Assembly: GCA_964249755.1 (NCBI GenBank) | Contig: CAXUDB010000006.1 | Location: 1-64,000 of the forward strand | Direction of reading: 5' to 3' | Source of the DNA: Ilyomonas sp964249755 | GTDB lineage: Bacteria; Bacteroidota; Bacteroidia; Chitinophagales; Chitinophagaceae | Length of the DNA: 64,000 nucleotides | The notes under the pieces: generated by a model | Databases searched by the model: none | What the model saw: the letters and a program-made list of their open reading frames with translations, nothing else | What the model was told of the DNA's origin: nothing | Translations under genes and position numbers: made by a program | Part shown: piece after piece, positions 7,335 through 17,700 of the stretch | Position numbering within the stretch: the first letter of the stretch is position 1 | Layout of the letters: every line of letters begins with the position of its first letter

Positions 7335-8591
7335 TTATCTTATGCGTACCGAATTGGTAAAGTCGTTATAGAATCCACCCAGTGTAGGCGTATCCTTCGT
7401 AATGAGCATGCCTGCATCGTTTTTCAGGTCAGGCGTATAATAAATTCTCATGTTCCATCCTTTGGGCAACGTAGCAGAAGAAGCCCAGTTTGATTGAAAA
7501 TGATAGGTTCCTATCAATTCCGAAAGTGTATGGTCGCCCTTAGGTATAGGCAGTGTATGGTCGCCGCCCCAGTTAATATCCGCAAAAAACACAACGCCGG
7601 TGGTATCTTTAGGCGGTGGTGGCGGAAAGATTTGCAAGCAGCCGATATCCACAGTAGTACTATCGTTATAAAGCACTTTGGAAACAGAAGACAAATATTT
7701 ATCCGATGGCACATTCGTCAGATCATAATACATGTAAATGCCGTAGCCGCCGGTAACGGTTTGTTGCGCTAATTGCGTAGCTGTACTGGCAGACGTATTA
7801 TTAATCCAATCGGCGGCAGGCGACAGCTTGGCTTTTCCTAATCCCGGTACCTGCGGCACCTGAAAAGAGCCATAAGCAGCATTCCAACTGGCATTGAGAT
7901 AGGTGCCTGCTTTCAAGCCATTGTAAGTAAGATGTTGTGAGGCAGGACCAAAATAATAAAAGGTAAGATATTTTTTAGGCATCAATTTGCGACACTCGCT
8001 CAGCAACAATACGAAAGAACTGTCGTTGGGCTGCGTGGTGCCGTTGTTGCCGTAGTCAGAAAACTCGTCGTCGAAATCAATTCCATCCAAGCCGTAGGTG
8101 TTTACAGTATCGGCCAACTGCTGCGCAAAATCATGAGCTGCGGCACGGCTGGTGAAGTTGGAAATCCCCGTACCCTGATGATTGCCTAGGATGGTCATGA
8201 GTACCTTGATGCCTTTTGCCTGCAAAGGCTTGATGTAGGTATCCTTGTTGTGAAGCACCGTTGATACCTGCGGATTGTTGTACTCAACTGCTTTCTTCTT
8301 AGCGGCATCGTAGTTAATGTTTGCGGCAAAGATGATGGCAACATCAAAGAGTTGTTTGCCGCTGTTCTTCAATGTATAGCAGCCTGCATTCAGAATATTG
8401 TTGCTGTTTACTTCAACATATACCACGCTTAAAGGTCCGTTCTTGGCTTTGGCTGCATTAGAAAGAGAAGCCGAAAGAAGATCGGTAGATTGCTGATCAG
8501 AAGGTGTTTCCAGCAATTCTTGTCTACAACCAAAATAAGTAACAGCTAACAGCAAGACGAAACAAACAAGCAGTGATTGTTTTATATTCAT
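7335..8591 (-). CDS. GH18 endo-beta-N-acetylglucosaminidase-like lipoprotein with beta/gamma-crystallin-like tail
   Basis: The 418-residue protein begins with a lipoprotein signal (lipobox Cys at residue 22, TYFGCRQE). A GH18 TIM barrel follows, with the catalytic motif LDGIDFDDEFSDYG, whose Glu is at about residue 175. The FDDEF form and the NSNNILNAGCY opening resemble EndoH/EndoF1-type enzymes, which cut the chitobiose core of N-glycans, rather than chitinases. The last 85 residues (FFADINWGGDHTLPIP, HFQSNWASSATLPKGWNM, FYNDFTNSVRI) look like a beta/gamma-crystallin calcium-binding domain. It stands alone between decayed genes and the divergent ABC importer operon. The surface-lipoprotein location and the N-glycan substrate are inferred. 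Confidence 0.85.
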   Translation of the reverse strand: MNIKQSLLVCFVLLLAVTYFGCRQELLETPSDQQSTDLLSASLSNAAKAKNGPLSVVYVEVNSNNILNAGCYTLKNSGKQLFDVAIIFAANINYDAAKKKAVEYNNPQVSTVLHNKDTYIKPLQAKGIKVLMTILGNHQGTGISNFTSRAAAHDFAQQLADTVNTYGLDGIDFDDEFSDYGNNGTTQPNDSSFVLLLSECRKLMPKKYLTFYYFGPASQHLTYNGLKAGTYLNASWNAAYGSFQVPQVPGLGKAKLSPAADWINNTSASTATQLAQQTVTGGYGIYMYYDLTNVPSDKYLSSVSKVLYNDSTTVDIGCLQIFPPPPPKDTTGVVFFADINWGGDHTLPIPKGDHTLSELIGTYHFQSNWASSATLPKGWNMRIYYTPDLKNDAGMLITKDTPTLGGFYNDFTNSVRIR

Positions 8592-9621
8592 AGATATTTC
8601 ATTTTGAGACGGACGGAAATGTAGTTATGTTATGCACAAACGTAACACCTGAGATAAGGTTGCCTGTAGTAAACATATATTATATATGGTTTTTGTTTTA
8701 TCACCATTCATTCGCTGCTAATAAATCCGGTGAATTTTGAGCCTCTTCATTCCTGTAACTCAAGAATTTATTGTAATTTTTTACTAGCATTGCTATTCGG
8801 AAAGGTTCTAGTAAACGATTTGTTGTTTTATCATTCAGCTTTCGTTTTTCGTGTTCTGCTCCAGTCTTTACTACTTAAATCATCTCCCACACAAATCAAA
8901 AATACAGACACTCAGATGGCTTATAGTGTTTCAGTCATTGATGGATATAGCTATCAGGCACTTTCGTGTATGGAGCCTCATAGATCAGGAATAATTTCTG
9001 GGTTGGCTCTGCTTTTGTCGTCCAACTTCCATATAGGCAAGGTGATGCCGTCTTCCACGTTAAGCTCCAGTTGCCGGTAATATCATATCGTTTGAAAATC
9101 ACGTTTTGCCATCTCATAACCTCCTTCCTGATAAACCTTACATTGTATTTAAGGCGCTCCGTTAGCTTCTTATCCATTCTGTAGATCTATTTACATTATG
9201 TCGACTGCCGCAAAGGACTATGATTATTTTTCCTGACAGTTGACACTTCGTACATTTTTGTTGTTATTACGTACGATAATAGGCTTTTGCTGCATACTTG
9301 TGCATTTAAAGACCAATTTATTATTAGTATTGCTAAAGCAAGAAGGGCCAGTGTCTGCAACTAAGGAGGCAAAAATTTTGTCTGATTACTGTTGTTTTAA
9401 AAAGGATGTTGCTGTGGTAAGCCCAACTTTGAAAATCAAAGTTGGGTATTTAAGAAAGAATCAAAACGGGTTAAAGACACTTTCCTTGTTTTTGCTCTAT
9501 CAACGTTGTTCTCAACGCTTTGCTGTGTAAGTAGAAGAATACATTGCTTGTGTAAATTAACAACCTGACTTTTGTTAGAGATTGACTGGCTCTTTACCTA
9601 ACCAATAAACTAAAGATTAAA
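8592..9621. other. 1-kb intergenic region without a convincing gene
   Basis: Short open frames on both strands have no recognisable motif and no consistent start. On the minus strand around 9000-9110 two overlapping frames (reading DITGNWSL and LNVEDGITLPIWKLDDK) look as if one protein had been frameshifted, so a decayed gene is possible. The region separates the divergent GH18 gene and ABC importer operon and should carry both promoters. Confidence 0.4.
9422..9446 (+). terminator. Isolated 11-bp hairpin upstream of the ABC importer operon
   Basis: CCCAACTTTGA and TCAAAGTTGGG form a perfect 11-bp stem with a 3-base loop, 176 bp before the start of the substrate-binding protein gene. No strong T-run follows. 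It may be a leader attenuator or the terminator of a lost upstream gene. Confidence 0.4.
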
Positions 9622-10647
9622 ATGAAGTCGCACAAGCGCTTGCTGACATTTATCTGGCTAATAAGTATATTCTTCGTTCCTGCCTGCAATCCGGGAGGAG
9701 AAGGCAATACAAGAAATGCAGTGTTACAGCCTTCGGTCGTTAGTAAATATGACCTTTCTCAAATAAAAGTTGGCTATTGTTCCCCTTCGCTGAACGCTTC
9801 CTTTTATGTGGCTTTAGCCAAAGCAGTTCAGGACAATGTGCAAGCTTACGGAATGCAATTCATGTCGGTAGATGGACAAGGCGACATTACCAAACAAATC
9901 ACCGGCATAGAAGACATGGTTGCCAAAGGCGTAAAAGTTTTAATTGTCAATCCCTTAGACTATAAGGCTTTGGTATCTACTATCAATGTAGCTACGGCAG
10001 CTGGCGTGGCGGTGTTTGTCCTGGATAGTTATATCGATCCGTCGGCGCACTATGTTTCTTCTGTGTTTGCCAATAATACGTTGAACGGTGAGCTGGTGGG
10101 CGAATGGGTGGCTGATAAAATGAGCGGAACTAAAATCAACGCGGCGATCATCAGTGGCAACCAAGGCAACCAGGCGGGAAAAGAGAAACGCCTCGGCTTT
10201 ATGAGCGGGCTCGCCGAAGAGCAGCTTCGAACCGAGGGAAAAACAAACTTTACTATCATCTCGCAGGGTTGGGGTGGCTGGGCAAATAATGAAGGCTTGA
10301 AAGCCATGGAAGATATTCTTTCTGCGCATCCAGATATTAATGTTCTAATGACTGAAAATGATGCCATGGCGATTGGCGCATTGAGAGCTGTAAAAGAATT
10401 AGGAACAAACATGCATATTATGGTAGTGAGTTTCGACGGACAAAAAGAAGCACTGAAATTAATCAAGCAGAATAAGTATGGAGCTACGGCTTTAAATAGC
10501 CCAAACCGGTTAGGGAAATTAGCGGTTGAGTCGGCTGTTCGTTACCTTAACGGCGATAAACATTTGGACAAGGTTATGTATACGCAATCGGTTCTGATTG
10601 ATAAAAACAATGTAGACCAGTTTTACGATGCACAGGCACGTTTTTGA
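9622..10647 (+). CDS. Sugar ABC importer substrate-binding lipoprotein (RbsB-like)
   Basis: The 341-residue protein has a lipoprotein signal (VPACNPGG, Cys 22). It then has the two-lobe fold of type I periplasmic sugar-binding proteins: IKVGYCSPSLNASFYVALAK, GVKVLIVNPLDYKALV, GVAVFVLDSY, INAAIISGNQGNQAGKEKRL, MTENDAMAIGALRAVKEL and MVVSFDGQKEAL. This matches ribose/xylose/polyol-binding proteins of the CUT2 class. It is the first gene of an operon with the ATPase, permease and a sugar-alcohol dehydrogenase, so the ligand may be a hexitol, pentitol or related monosaccharide. Lipid anchoring of the binding protein is unusual for a classic Gram-negative importer but common in Bacteroidota. Confidence 0.9.
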   Translation: MKSHKRLLTFIWLISIFFVPACNPGGEGNTRNAVLQPSVVSKYDLSQIKVGYCSPSLNASFYVALAKAVQDNVQAYGMQFMSVDGQGDITKQITGIEDMVAKGVKVLIVNPLDYKALVSTINVATAAGVAVFVLDSYIDPSAHYVSSVFANNTLNGELVGEWVADKMSGTKINAAIISGNQGNQAGKEKRLGFMSGLAEEQLRTEGKTNFTIISQGWGGWANNEGLKAMEDILSAHPDINVLMTENDAMAIGALRAVKELGTNMHIMVVSFDGQKEALKLIKQNKYGATALNSPNRLGKLAVESAVRYLNGDKHLDKVMYTQSVLIDKNNVDQFYDAQARF

Positions 10648-10676
10648 TAGCTCGTTCCATCACCAGCAATAAGAAC

Positions 10677-12179
10677 ATGGACAATAAAATCCCGACCTAC
10701 CGGGTTGAGTTGAGGAATATCGCCAAATCTTTTGGCGGTGTTTCCGCATTGAAGGATGTTACTTTTAAAGCGCTGCCGGGAGAAATTCATGCGTTGATGG
10801 GCGAGAACGGTGCTGGCAAATCAACGCTGATGAAGATACTTTCCGGCGTGTACCAAAAAGACAAAGGACAGATTTTCGTCGATGGTGAAGAAGCACACAT
10901 CAGAAATACGGTTAACAGCAAAAAATTAGGCATTGGTATTATTTACCAGGAGTTTTCTTTGGTACCTGAGCTGTCTGTTGCAGAAAACATTTTTCTAAAC
11001 AGATTGAGCAAAAATGGTTTCTGGCTGAGATGGGACAAGCTAAAAAAAGAAGCTGATGTGCTGATTAAAAGTATTGGTTTTACCATTGACCCTGCCGTAA
11101 AAGTGAAAAGCTTAAGCATTGCGCAGCAACAGGTGGTTGAAATCGCAAAAGCATTGTCCGAAAACATTAAGGTATTAATCCTCGATGAGCCATCTGCCGT
11201 ATTGGGTCCTGCTGAAGTATTGAAACTATTTGATACTTTATTCAAGCTAAAAAAGGATGGAGTAGCGATCATTTATATCTCTCACCATTTAAGTGAAATT
11301 TTTAAAATTGCTGACCGGGTAACAGTGATTAAAGATGGTGTTTCGAGCCAGACGCTTGAGATAGCTAATACCGATAAAGACACCATTGTTAAGATGATGC
11401 TAGGCAGAACCTTAAACGCTATGTTTCAGCCGCGGGAACCGAAGATTGGCAAAGAAGTATTGAGGGTTGATAAAATCAGTGTTGCAAATAAAATAAAAGC
11501 GGTTTCTATTACGGTAAAAGAAGGAGAAATAGTAGGAATTGCCGGCTTGGTAGGCAGCGGTAGAACCGAAACAGTACGGGCAATTTTTGGTGCCGATAAA
11601 ATAAGCAGCGGTGATGTTTATCTGTATGGGCAAAAGATGAACTTCCGCTCGCCACGCAATGCCGTTAAGAAAGGTATCGGTATGGTGCCGGAAGACAGAA
11701 AAGCGCAGGGCGTCATTCTTTCGTTACCCATCAAAGAGAATATCAGCTTAACCGATTTGAAAGCTATATCTTATAAGCTGGGTTTTATCAATAGTAAAAA
11801 GGAAGTAAACAATACGGAAAGCCTGATTAAAAAACTGACCATTAAAGCAATCAGTGCAAACTTGGCAATTGGAAAGTTGAGCGGCGGCAATCAGCAAAAA
11901 GTAGTGTTGGCGAAATGGGTGAACAGAAATTGCCGGGTAATGATTATTGATGAGCCCACAAGAGGCGTTGATGTAGGAGCGAAAGCGGAGATTTACACGC
12001 TCGTCAATGAGCTATCCCAGACAGGTGTGGCTATGCTTGTTGTCTCTTCAGAAACCGCAGAGTTAATGGGAATATGTGACCGTATTTTGGTGATGCGGGA
12101 AGGGCGCATACAGGGCGAGCTTAGCAAAGTCCAATTTTCGGAGGAAAATATTCTCAGGCTTTCTATCGGTGCTCATTAA
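10677..12179 (+). CDS. Sugar ABC importer ATP-binding protein, double ATPase (RbsA-like)
   Basis: The protein has about 500 residues and two ABC domains, as in the RbsA/XylG/MglA class. The first has Walker A GENGAGKST, a switched signature LSIAQQQ and Walker B LILDEPSAVLGP. The second has a degenerate P-loop (GLVGSGRTE), signature LSGGNQQK and Walker B VMIIDEPTRGVD. A degenerate second P-loop is normal in this class. I place the start at the ATG at 10677 (MDNKIPTYRVELRN), because the frame upstream of it opens only with a TTG that overlaps the previous stop and the ATG gives the usual family length. It powers uptake through the permease encoded 74 bp downstream. Confidence 0.93.
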   Translation: MDNKIPTYRVELRNIAKSFGGVSALKDVTFKALPGEIHALMGENGAGKSTLMKILSGVYQKDKGQIFVDGEEAHIRNTVNSKKLGIGIIYQEFSLVPELSVAENIFLNRLSKNGFWLRWDKLKKEADVLIKSIGFTIDPAVKVKSLSIAQQQVVEIAKALSENIKVLILDEPSAVLGPAEVLKLFDTLFKLKKDGVAIIYISHHLSEIFKIADRVTVIKDGVSSQTLEIANTDKDTIVKMMLGRTLNAMFQPREPKIGKEVLRVDKISVANKIKAVSITVKEGEIVGIAGLVGSGRTETVRAIFGADKISSGDVYLYGQKMNFRSPRNAVKKGIGMVPEDRKAQGVILSLPIKENISLTDLKAISYKLGFINSKKEVNNTESLIKKLTIKAISANLAIGKLSGGNQQKVVLAKWVNRNCRVMIIDEPTRGVDVGAKAEIYTLVNELSQTGVAMLVVSSETAELMGICDRILVMREGRIQGELSKVQFSEENILRLSIGAH

Positions 12180-12253
12180 CCATGGCAGATAACAGGATGA
12201 GTTAGTTTACTAAATCTATAACAGTCAATCTTCTAAAACTAAACAGCTCTTTG

Positions 12254-13195
12254 ATGACAGCTTTAAAACATCCGGTTCAGTTCATCATCAGGCACAATAC
12301 CATCGTTATCTTTCTCCTCATGCTGATCGTTTCGGCAACAATCTCCGATGCTTTTTTTACTGCTAACAATCTTTCCAATTTAATCAGGCAATCTGCACCC
12401 GTTGGCATTGTAAGTATGGGTATGCTGCTGGTGATTTTAACAGGTGGGATTGACTTGTCGGTTGGTTCCGTCGTGGCAATGGCAGGTGTACTAATCGCTT
12501 TGTTTTCTCAGTCCATGTCGCTTCCGGTTGCTATCCTCGCATCACTTCTTTCCGGCATAGTAGCTGGTGCTATTTCCGGATACTTGGTTTCTTATCAAAA
12601 GATGGCGCCTTTTATTGCCACGCTTGCCCTGATGACTATTGTAAGAGGCTGTAGTTTTATTTTTTCCAAAGGGGCGCCCATTATGATAGATGATAATGCG
12701 GCTGCCTTCACCGATTTTGGTAGCGGCAGAACCTTGGGCATTCCCAACCCTGCCATTGTTTTATTGATCGTGTTTATCATTACTGCTATCTTATTACGCT
12801 ATAATGTGTTTGGGCGTATTTTAATTGCTATCGGGAGCAATGAAGAAGCGGTACATTTATCAGGGATAAATGTGTCTCTTTATAAATTTAGCGTGTATGC
12901 CATTACTGGCGGGTTAGCTGCATTGGCAGGCATAATCAGCACGGCAAGAACTTCTGTAGGCTCACCCAATTTAGCTGTCGGTATGGAACTCGACGTAATT
13001 GCCGCCGTGGTTATCGGCGGCACCAGTTTAAAAGGTGGCAAAGGCTCGGCAGTGGATACTTTTTTAGGTGTATTGATTTTAGGAATGATCGGAAACATCA
13101 TGAATCTGTTAGACATTGCCTCGTATTCACAGCAAATTATCAAGGGTGTCATTATAGTTCTTGCTGTATTGCTGCAACGATTCCAAGACAAATAA
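12254..13195 (+). CDS. Sugar ABC importer permease (RbsC-like)
   Basis: This is a 313-residue multi-pass membrane protein of the BPD_transp_2 family. It carries the family block GGIDLSVGSVVAMAG in the first third, then QKMAPFIATLALMTIVRG, YAITGGLAALAGI and the loop VVIGGTSLKGGKGS near the C-terminus. It should dimerise in the inner membrane and pair with the RbsA-like ATPase. The ATG at 12254 is preferred to the TTG immediately before it. Only 2 bp separate its stop from the start of the dehydrogenase gene, so the two are almost certainly co-transcribed. Confidence 0.92.
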   Translation: MTALKHPVQFIIRHNTIVIFLLMLIVSATISDAFFTANNLSNLIRQSAPVGIVSMGMLLVILTGGIDLSVGSVVAMAGVLIALFSQSMSLPVAILASLLSGIVAGAISGYLVSYQKMAPFIATLALMTIVRGCSFIFSKGAPIMIDDNAAAFTDFGSGRTLGIPNPAIVLLIVFIITAILLRYNVFGRILIAIGSNEEAVHLSGINVSLYKFSVYAITGGLAALAGIISTARTSVGSPNLAVGMELDVIAAVVIGGTSLKGGKGSAVDTFLGVLILGMIGNIMNLLDIASYSQQIIKGVIIVLAVLLQRFQDK

Positions 13196-13197
13196 AT

Positions 13198-14685
13198 ATG
13201 GAAAACAAATTGGTGAAATTAAACGCCAGAAATCTTTCTTCTTTACCCAAAGAAGTGAAGGTGCCAACCTACGACAGATCGGAAGTAAAAACCGGGATTG
13301 TGCATGTTGGCATCGGCGGTTTTCACCGGGCGCATGAGGCGTTTTATACCGATGAGTTATTGGAAAATCATGGCGTAAAGGAATGGGGAATTTGTGGTGT
13401 TGCTTTATTAGATCATGACAGAAAAATATACAATACATTAGTTGAGCAGGATGGTTTATACACGCTAATGGTTACGGATGCGGATGGCATAACGACTGCA
13501 AGAGTAATCGGTTCGATTGTAGTGTGTTTGTTTGCGCCGGACGAGCCAGATAAGGTGATTGAAAAAATGGCGCATCCCGATGTAAAGATTATCACATTAA
13601 CCATTACAGAAGGCGGTTATAATTTCAATCCGGTTACTGGACAATTTATCGCTGATGAGCCCTCTATTCAGTCGGACATACATAGTCCTAATCAGCCAGC
13701 CACCATATTTGGTTACCTTACCGGAGCGTTGAAGAGAAGAAAAGAGCGCGGTCTTAACGGAATCACCATACAATCCTGTGATAATATTCAGCAGAACGGA
13801 GAAGTAACAAAAAAAATGTTACTGGCGTATATTCAACTGGCAGCACCGGAGCTGTTGAGCTGGGTAGCAGAACACATCTCTTTCCCCAACGCCATGGTAG
13901 ATAGAATTACCCCTGTCACTTCCCTTGAAGCTATTAAACAGCTTCGTCAACAATTCGGCGTAGATGATGCGTGGCCGGTGGTATGCGAGCCTTTTTGCCA
14001 ATGGGTAATCGAAGATCATTTTGTGAATGGCAGACCCGAATGGAATCTAGCAGGGGCGCAGTTTGTAGCCGATGTGCATCCGTATGAAAAAATGAAAATC
14101 CGGTTGGTGAATGGTGGTCATGTTGCGTTGGGTTTTACCGGTTATTTACACGGTTACGGGTTTGTTTATGAGGCGATGGCTAACCCGGCGCTCTTTCAAT
14201 TTGTACAGGATTTTTTAAACGAAGAAGTGACACCGATTTTGGATGATGTTCCCGGCATTGATATAGCAGGCTACAAAAAGACATTGTTACAGCGATTTGC
14301 AAATCCTAATATTAAAGATCAGCTTACCAGAATCATTTCAGAAAGTTCTGCCAAAATCCCCAAATTTTTATTGCCAACCATCCATGAACAATTAGCAAAG
14401 AATGTGATTATGAAAAGAGCTGCTTTAATATTGGCTGCATGGTGTCATTACCTGGAGTTGACAGGAACCTCTGCATCCAATCATGTGCAGGATGAAATGA
14501 AAAAAGTATTGATAGAAAAAGCAACGGCATCAGTGCATAATGATCCGTTAGCATTTTTAAAAATAGAATCCATTTTTGGAAAGCTGACAAGTGAAAAAAC
14601 GTTTGCAGAAAGCTATCTTTTTTATTTAGATAACATAAGAAAGGATGGTATAACAAAGGTCATCAATGAAATAAATAACCAGTAA
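13198..14685 (+). CDS. Mannitol dehydrogenase family oxidoreductase (mannitol 2-dehydrogenase-like)
   Basis: The 495-residue protein matches long-chain polyol/uronate dehydrogenases. It has an N-terminal Rossmann segment with GIVHVGIGGFHRAHEAFYTDELL, then ITLTITEGGY, TIQSCDNIQQNG and FPNAMVDRITPVT. The catalytic helix region is VCEPFCQWVIEDHF and MKIRLVNGGHVALGFTGYL (Lys and His in the expected places). The family oxidises mannitol, arabitol or sorbitol to ketoses, or reduces fructuronate/tagaturonate. The ICGVALLDHD and NTLVEQDGLYTLM stretches look more like mannitol 2-dehydrogenase than UxuB. As the last gene of the importer operon it probably oxidises the imported sugar alcohol. No sugar kinase is adjacent. 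Confidence 0.88.
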   Translation: MENKLVKLNARNLSSLPKEVKVPTYDRSEVKTGIVHVGIGGFHRAHEAFYTDELLENHGVKEWGICGVALLDHDRKIYNTLVEQDGLYTLMVTDADGITTARVIGSIVVCLFAPDEPDKVIEKMAHPDVKIITLTITEGGYNFNPVTGQFIADEPSIQSDIHSPNQPATIFGYLTGALKRRKERGLNGITIQSCDNIQQNGEVTKKMLLAYIQLAAPELLSWVAEHISFPNAMVDRITPVTSLEAIKQLRQQFGVDDAWPVVCEPFCQWVIEDHFVNGRPEWNLAGAQFVADVHPYEKMKIRLVNGGHVALGFTGYLHGYGFVYEAMANPALFQFVQDFLNEEVTPILDDVPGIDIAGYKKTLLQRFANPNIKDQLTRIISESSAKIPKFLLPTIHEQLAKNVIMKRAALILAAWCHYLELTGTSASNHVQDEMKKVLIEKATASVHNDPLAFLKIESIFGKLTSEKTFAESYLFYLDNIRKDGITKVINEINNQ

Positions 14686-14776
14686 GAAACTGCGTTCTCA
14701 AACAAAGAGATAAAGTAGCTTTTGCTCTTATTGTTTTTATAAATAAAATGCGTACAAAAGTTCATCTCCTGAATGC

Positions 14777-17700
14777 CTAACTCTTTTTTAAAGTTTGCAT
14801 AAATTGCATGGGCGATTGTCCGTATTCTTTCTTAAACGCTCTTGAGAAATTGGAACTGCTTTGCATGCCGATTCTGTCAACCACTTCACCAATCGGGATA
14901 CCTTCATGCGTCATCAGATAAATTGCTTTTTTTAACCGGATGGTTCTTATAAACTCACCGACCGACTGATTGGAAATACTTTTTATTTTTTGATACAGTT
15001 TTGTGCGGCTGATGTGCATGCGCTTACATAAAAATTCAACGTCCAGATTTTCATCCTGAAGATTGTCTTCGATAATTCGTAACAGTTCCTGCAAAAATTC
15101 TTTGTCTTTTTCTGATTGAACTAATTCTGTGGCTTCTGCTAAATAATTGTTGGTATATCGCTGTTTTAGTTTTTCGTTCTGCTCAAAAATATTATGTACC
15201 GTTAAGAGCAAAAGATCAATGCTTAAGGGTTTTGCAAAATAAAAATCGGCTCCTGATTCCATGCCTTCAAGCTTAGTGTCTAAGGCGTCCTTAGCAGACA
15301 GGATAATAAAAGGAATATGACTGGTTTCAAAGGTTTGTTTACATAATTTACAAAGGTCAATCCCGCTCATGCCGGGCATCATTACGTCGCTGATAATTAA
15401 GTCAGGAACTTCTTCTGTCGCTATTTTAATTGCCGTGTTTCCATCCTGTGCTTCGTAAATATGATAATAGTTTTCAAATGAAGTTTTTAAAAACTGGCGC
15501 AGTTCTTCATTATCATCAACCAGTAAAATGGTTTTATTGATTTTATAATCTCCTTGCCTTAAATCTTTTTCAAGAACCGGTAACGGTAAAAGTGTAGAAA
15601 TATCAATGGCCTCAAGCTGAACTTCGGGTTCTGATGCCAAAACTGTTGTTTCCGAATCCTTATAATTCTCTTTACCCCAGGGAATACCGATAATGAATTC
15701 GGTTCCTTGGTATCGCTCACTATACACATAGATATCGCCCTTGTGCAACTGCGTAAGGCTTTTTACGAGCGCTAATCCAACACCTGAACCTAAGTGGTTT
15801 TTGCTAATTCGATAATACCGGTCAAAGATTCTGGTGATTGATTCTTTCGAGATGCCTATCCCTGTATCAGCAATACGAAAGTAAATGTATTTATCAGCAC
15901 GGTGTTCTTCGCAGAGCAATTGAAACCCGGTAGTGAAAGAAGGTTTGAAATTTCTCAGGTCAAAAAATATTTCAAATGTTATCTGTCCATTGATGCCCGT
16001 ATACTTAAAAGCATTGCTGAGTAAATTAAAAAGAATCTTTTCAAGTATCTGAACATCAAACAATCCGGTTAATGATTCATCGAAGTTGTTATTTGTGCGA
16101 TCAATTATTTTAAAATCAATGTCCTTGCTGATTGCCAGATTTTGAAATTCCTTAGCAAGGTTGTTGCAGAACAGATTGACGAGTGTAGGTTGCAGCTGAA
16201 GTTTTATCATACTGTCAGCAACCTTTTTAAAATTCATTAATTCACTAACTAGATTCATCAACCTTTTTGCATTTCGTAGCATGAGTTGATAAGAATTGTT
16301 GATCGTAGAATCTTTGTTTTTCTTAATCAGCGTTTCTAAAGGGCCAAATATCAAACTAAGAGGCGTACGAAACTCATGGGAAATATTGGTGAAGAAAACT
16401 AATTGCTGCTGATAAAGTTCTTCCCGATGCTTATGCATTTCTTCCCGTTTCTCCTCATTAATTTTACTTACGGTAAGTTCTCTTTTCAAACGATACCATC
16501 TTGCCTGGTAGGTATAGATGCCTAAGAGACCAGAGATAATCAGTAAAATATAGATTGTTTTAGCCATATCGGATTTCCACCAGGGCGGAGTTATGATGAT
16601 TGGCAGCTGAGCTTTATTTTTACTCCATACGCCATCATTGTTGGTTGCTTCAACAATAAACTGATAGCTGCTATAATCAAGATTGCTGTAAGCAGCATTG
16701 GGATGACTGCCGTCTGTATATTTCCATTCCTTATCAAATCCGTCAAGCCGGTAACGGTATCTGCATTTTAATGGATTGGCAAAATGCATGGCAGAGAAGT
16801 AAATGACAAAATTATTCTGCCGGTAGGTAAGGGTCAGCTTTTTACTATAACTGATAGCCTGACTAATAGAGTTTTGGAACGAATCAGAATGTCCTAAATG
16901 CGGCAACTGGTTGTTAATCAGAACATCGGATAAAACAGGCCGCGCTTCAATTGTGTTCGTTTTTATCTGATCCGGATAAAAATAGTTCAGTCCATTGATG
17001 CCTCCGAAATACAATCGTCCGTCAGCACCTTTATAAGAAGAGCCAACTTTAAAACTGTTGCCTTGCAGCCCGTCATTCTTATCGTACTTTATTAGAGTCC
17101 CGGTGGTTGGATTTAGACATTCTAATCCGTTTCCGCCCACCCAAATGTTTCCATTATTATCAATTTCCAGACTTTCCACATCATTACAAACTCCATAACT
17201 GGCACCATATGTTTTGATATGATAGGTATCGTTATTCAAATTCAATAACAGACGATTCAAGCCACCGCCCATTGTGCCTATCCAATAAGTACTGTCGTTT
17301 TGCTTACACACTGGATAGGTATAATTGGAGCTTAAAGAGTTGGGTTTGGATGAAGCCTGATAGACATAAGCTTTAAGTATGTTTCCTTCAGCATCAACGA
17401 TTACCCGCTTTAATCCGTGCGTGCTGGAGACAAAAAGCTGGGGTTTATTTTTATCAGGAAGAATAAAATAACCTTCGCCATAATATTTTACATGATATGT
17501 CTTTTGTTTATCCCTCCATATCACGCCAAACTTGTCCACATGGTTACCAAACCACATATTACCATAATAATCTTTAGCTAAGGTTTCAATTACAAAATTT
17601 GGAAAATTATCGTAACCTGATGGTTTCCACAATTCTTTTCCTTCCCGTTTTAATATATCGATTCCGGCGGTACTTCCTATCCACAAATTGCTATCAATAT

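Noticed and set aside
8730..9530. Plus-strand frames of 116 and 96 codons and a minus-strand frame of 80 codons
   Set aside because: No family resemblance, no consistent start context, and composition typical of chance frames in A/T-rich DNA. At most the minus strand near 9000-9110 holds a decayed gene.
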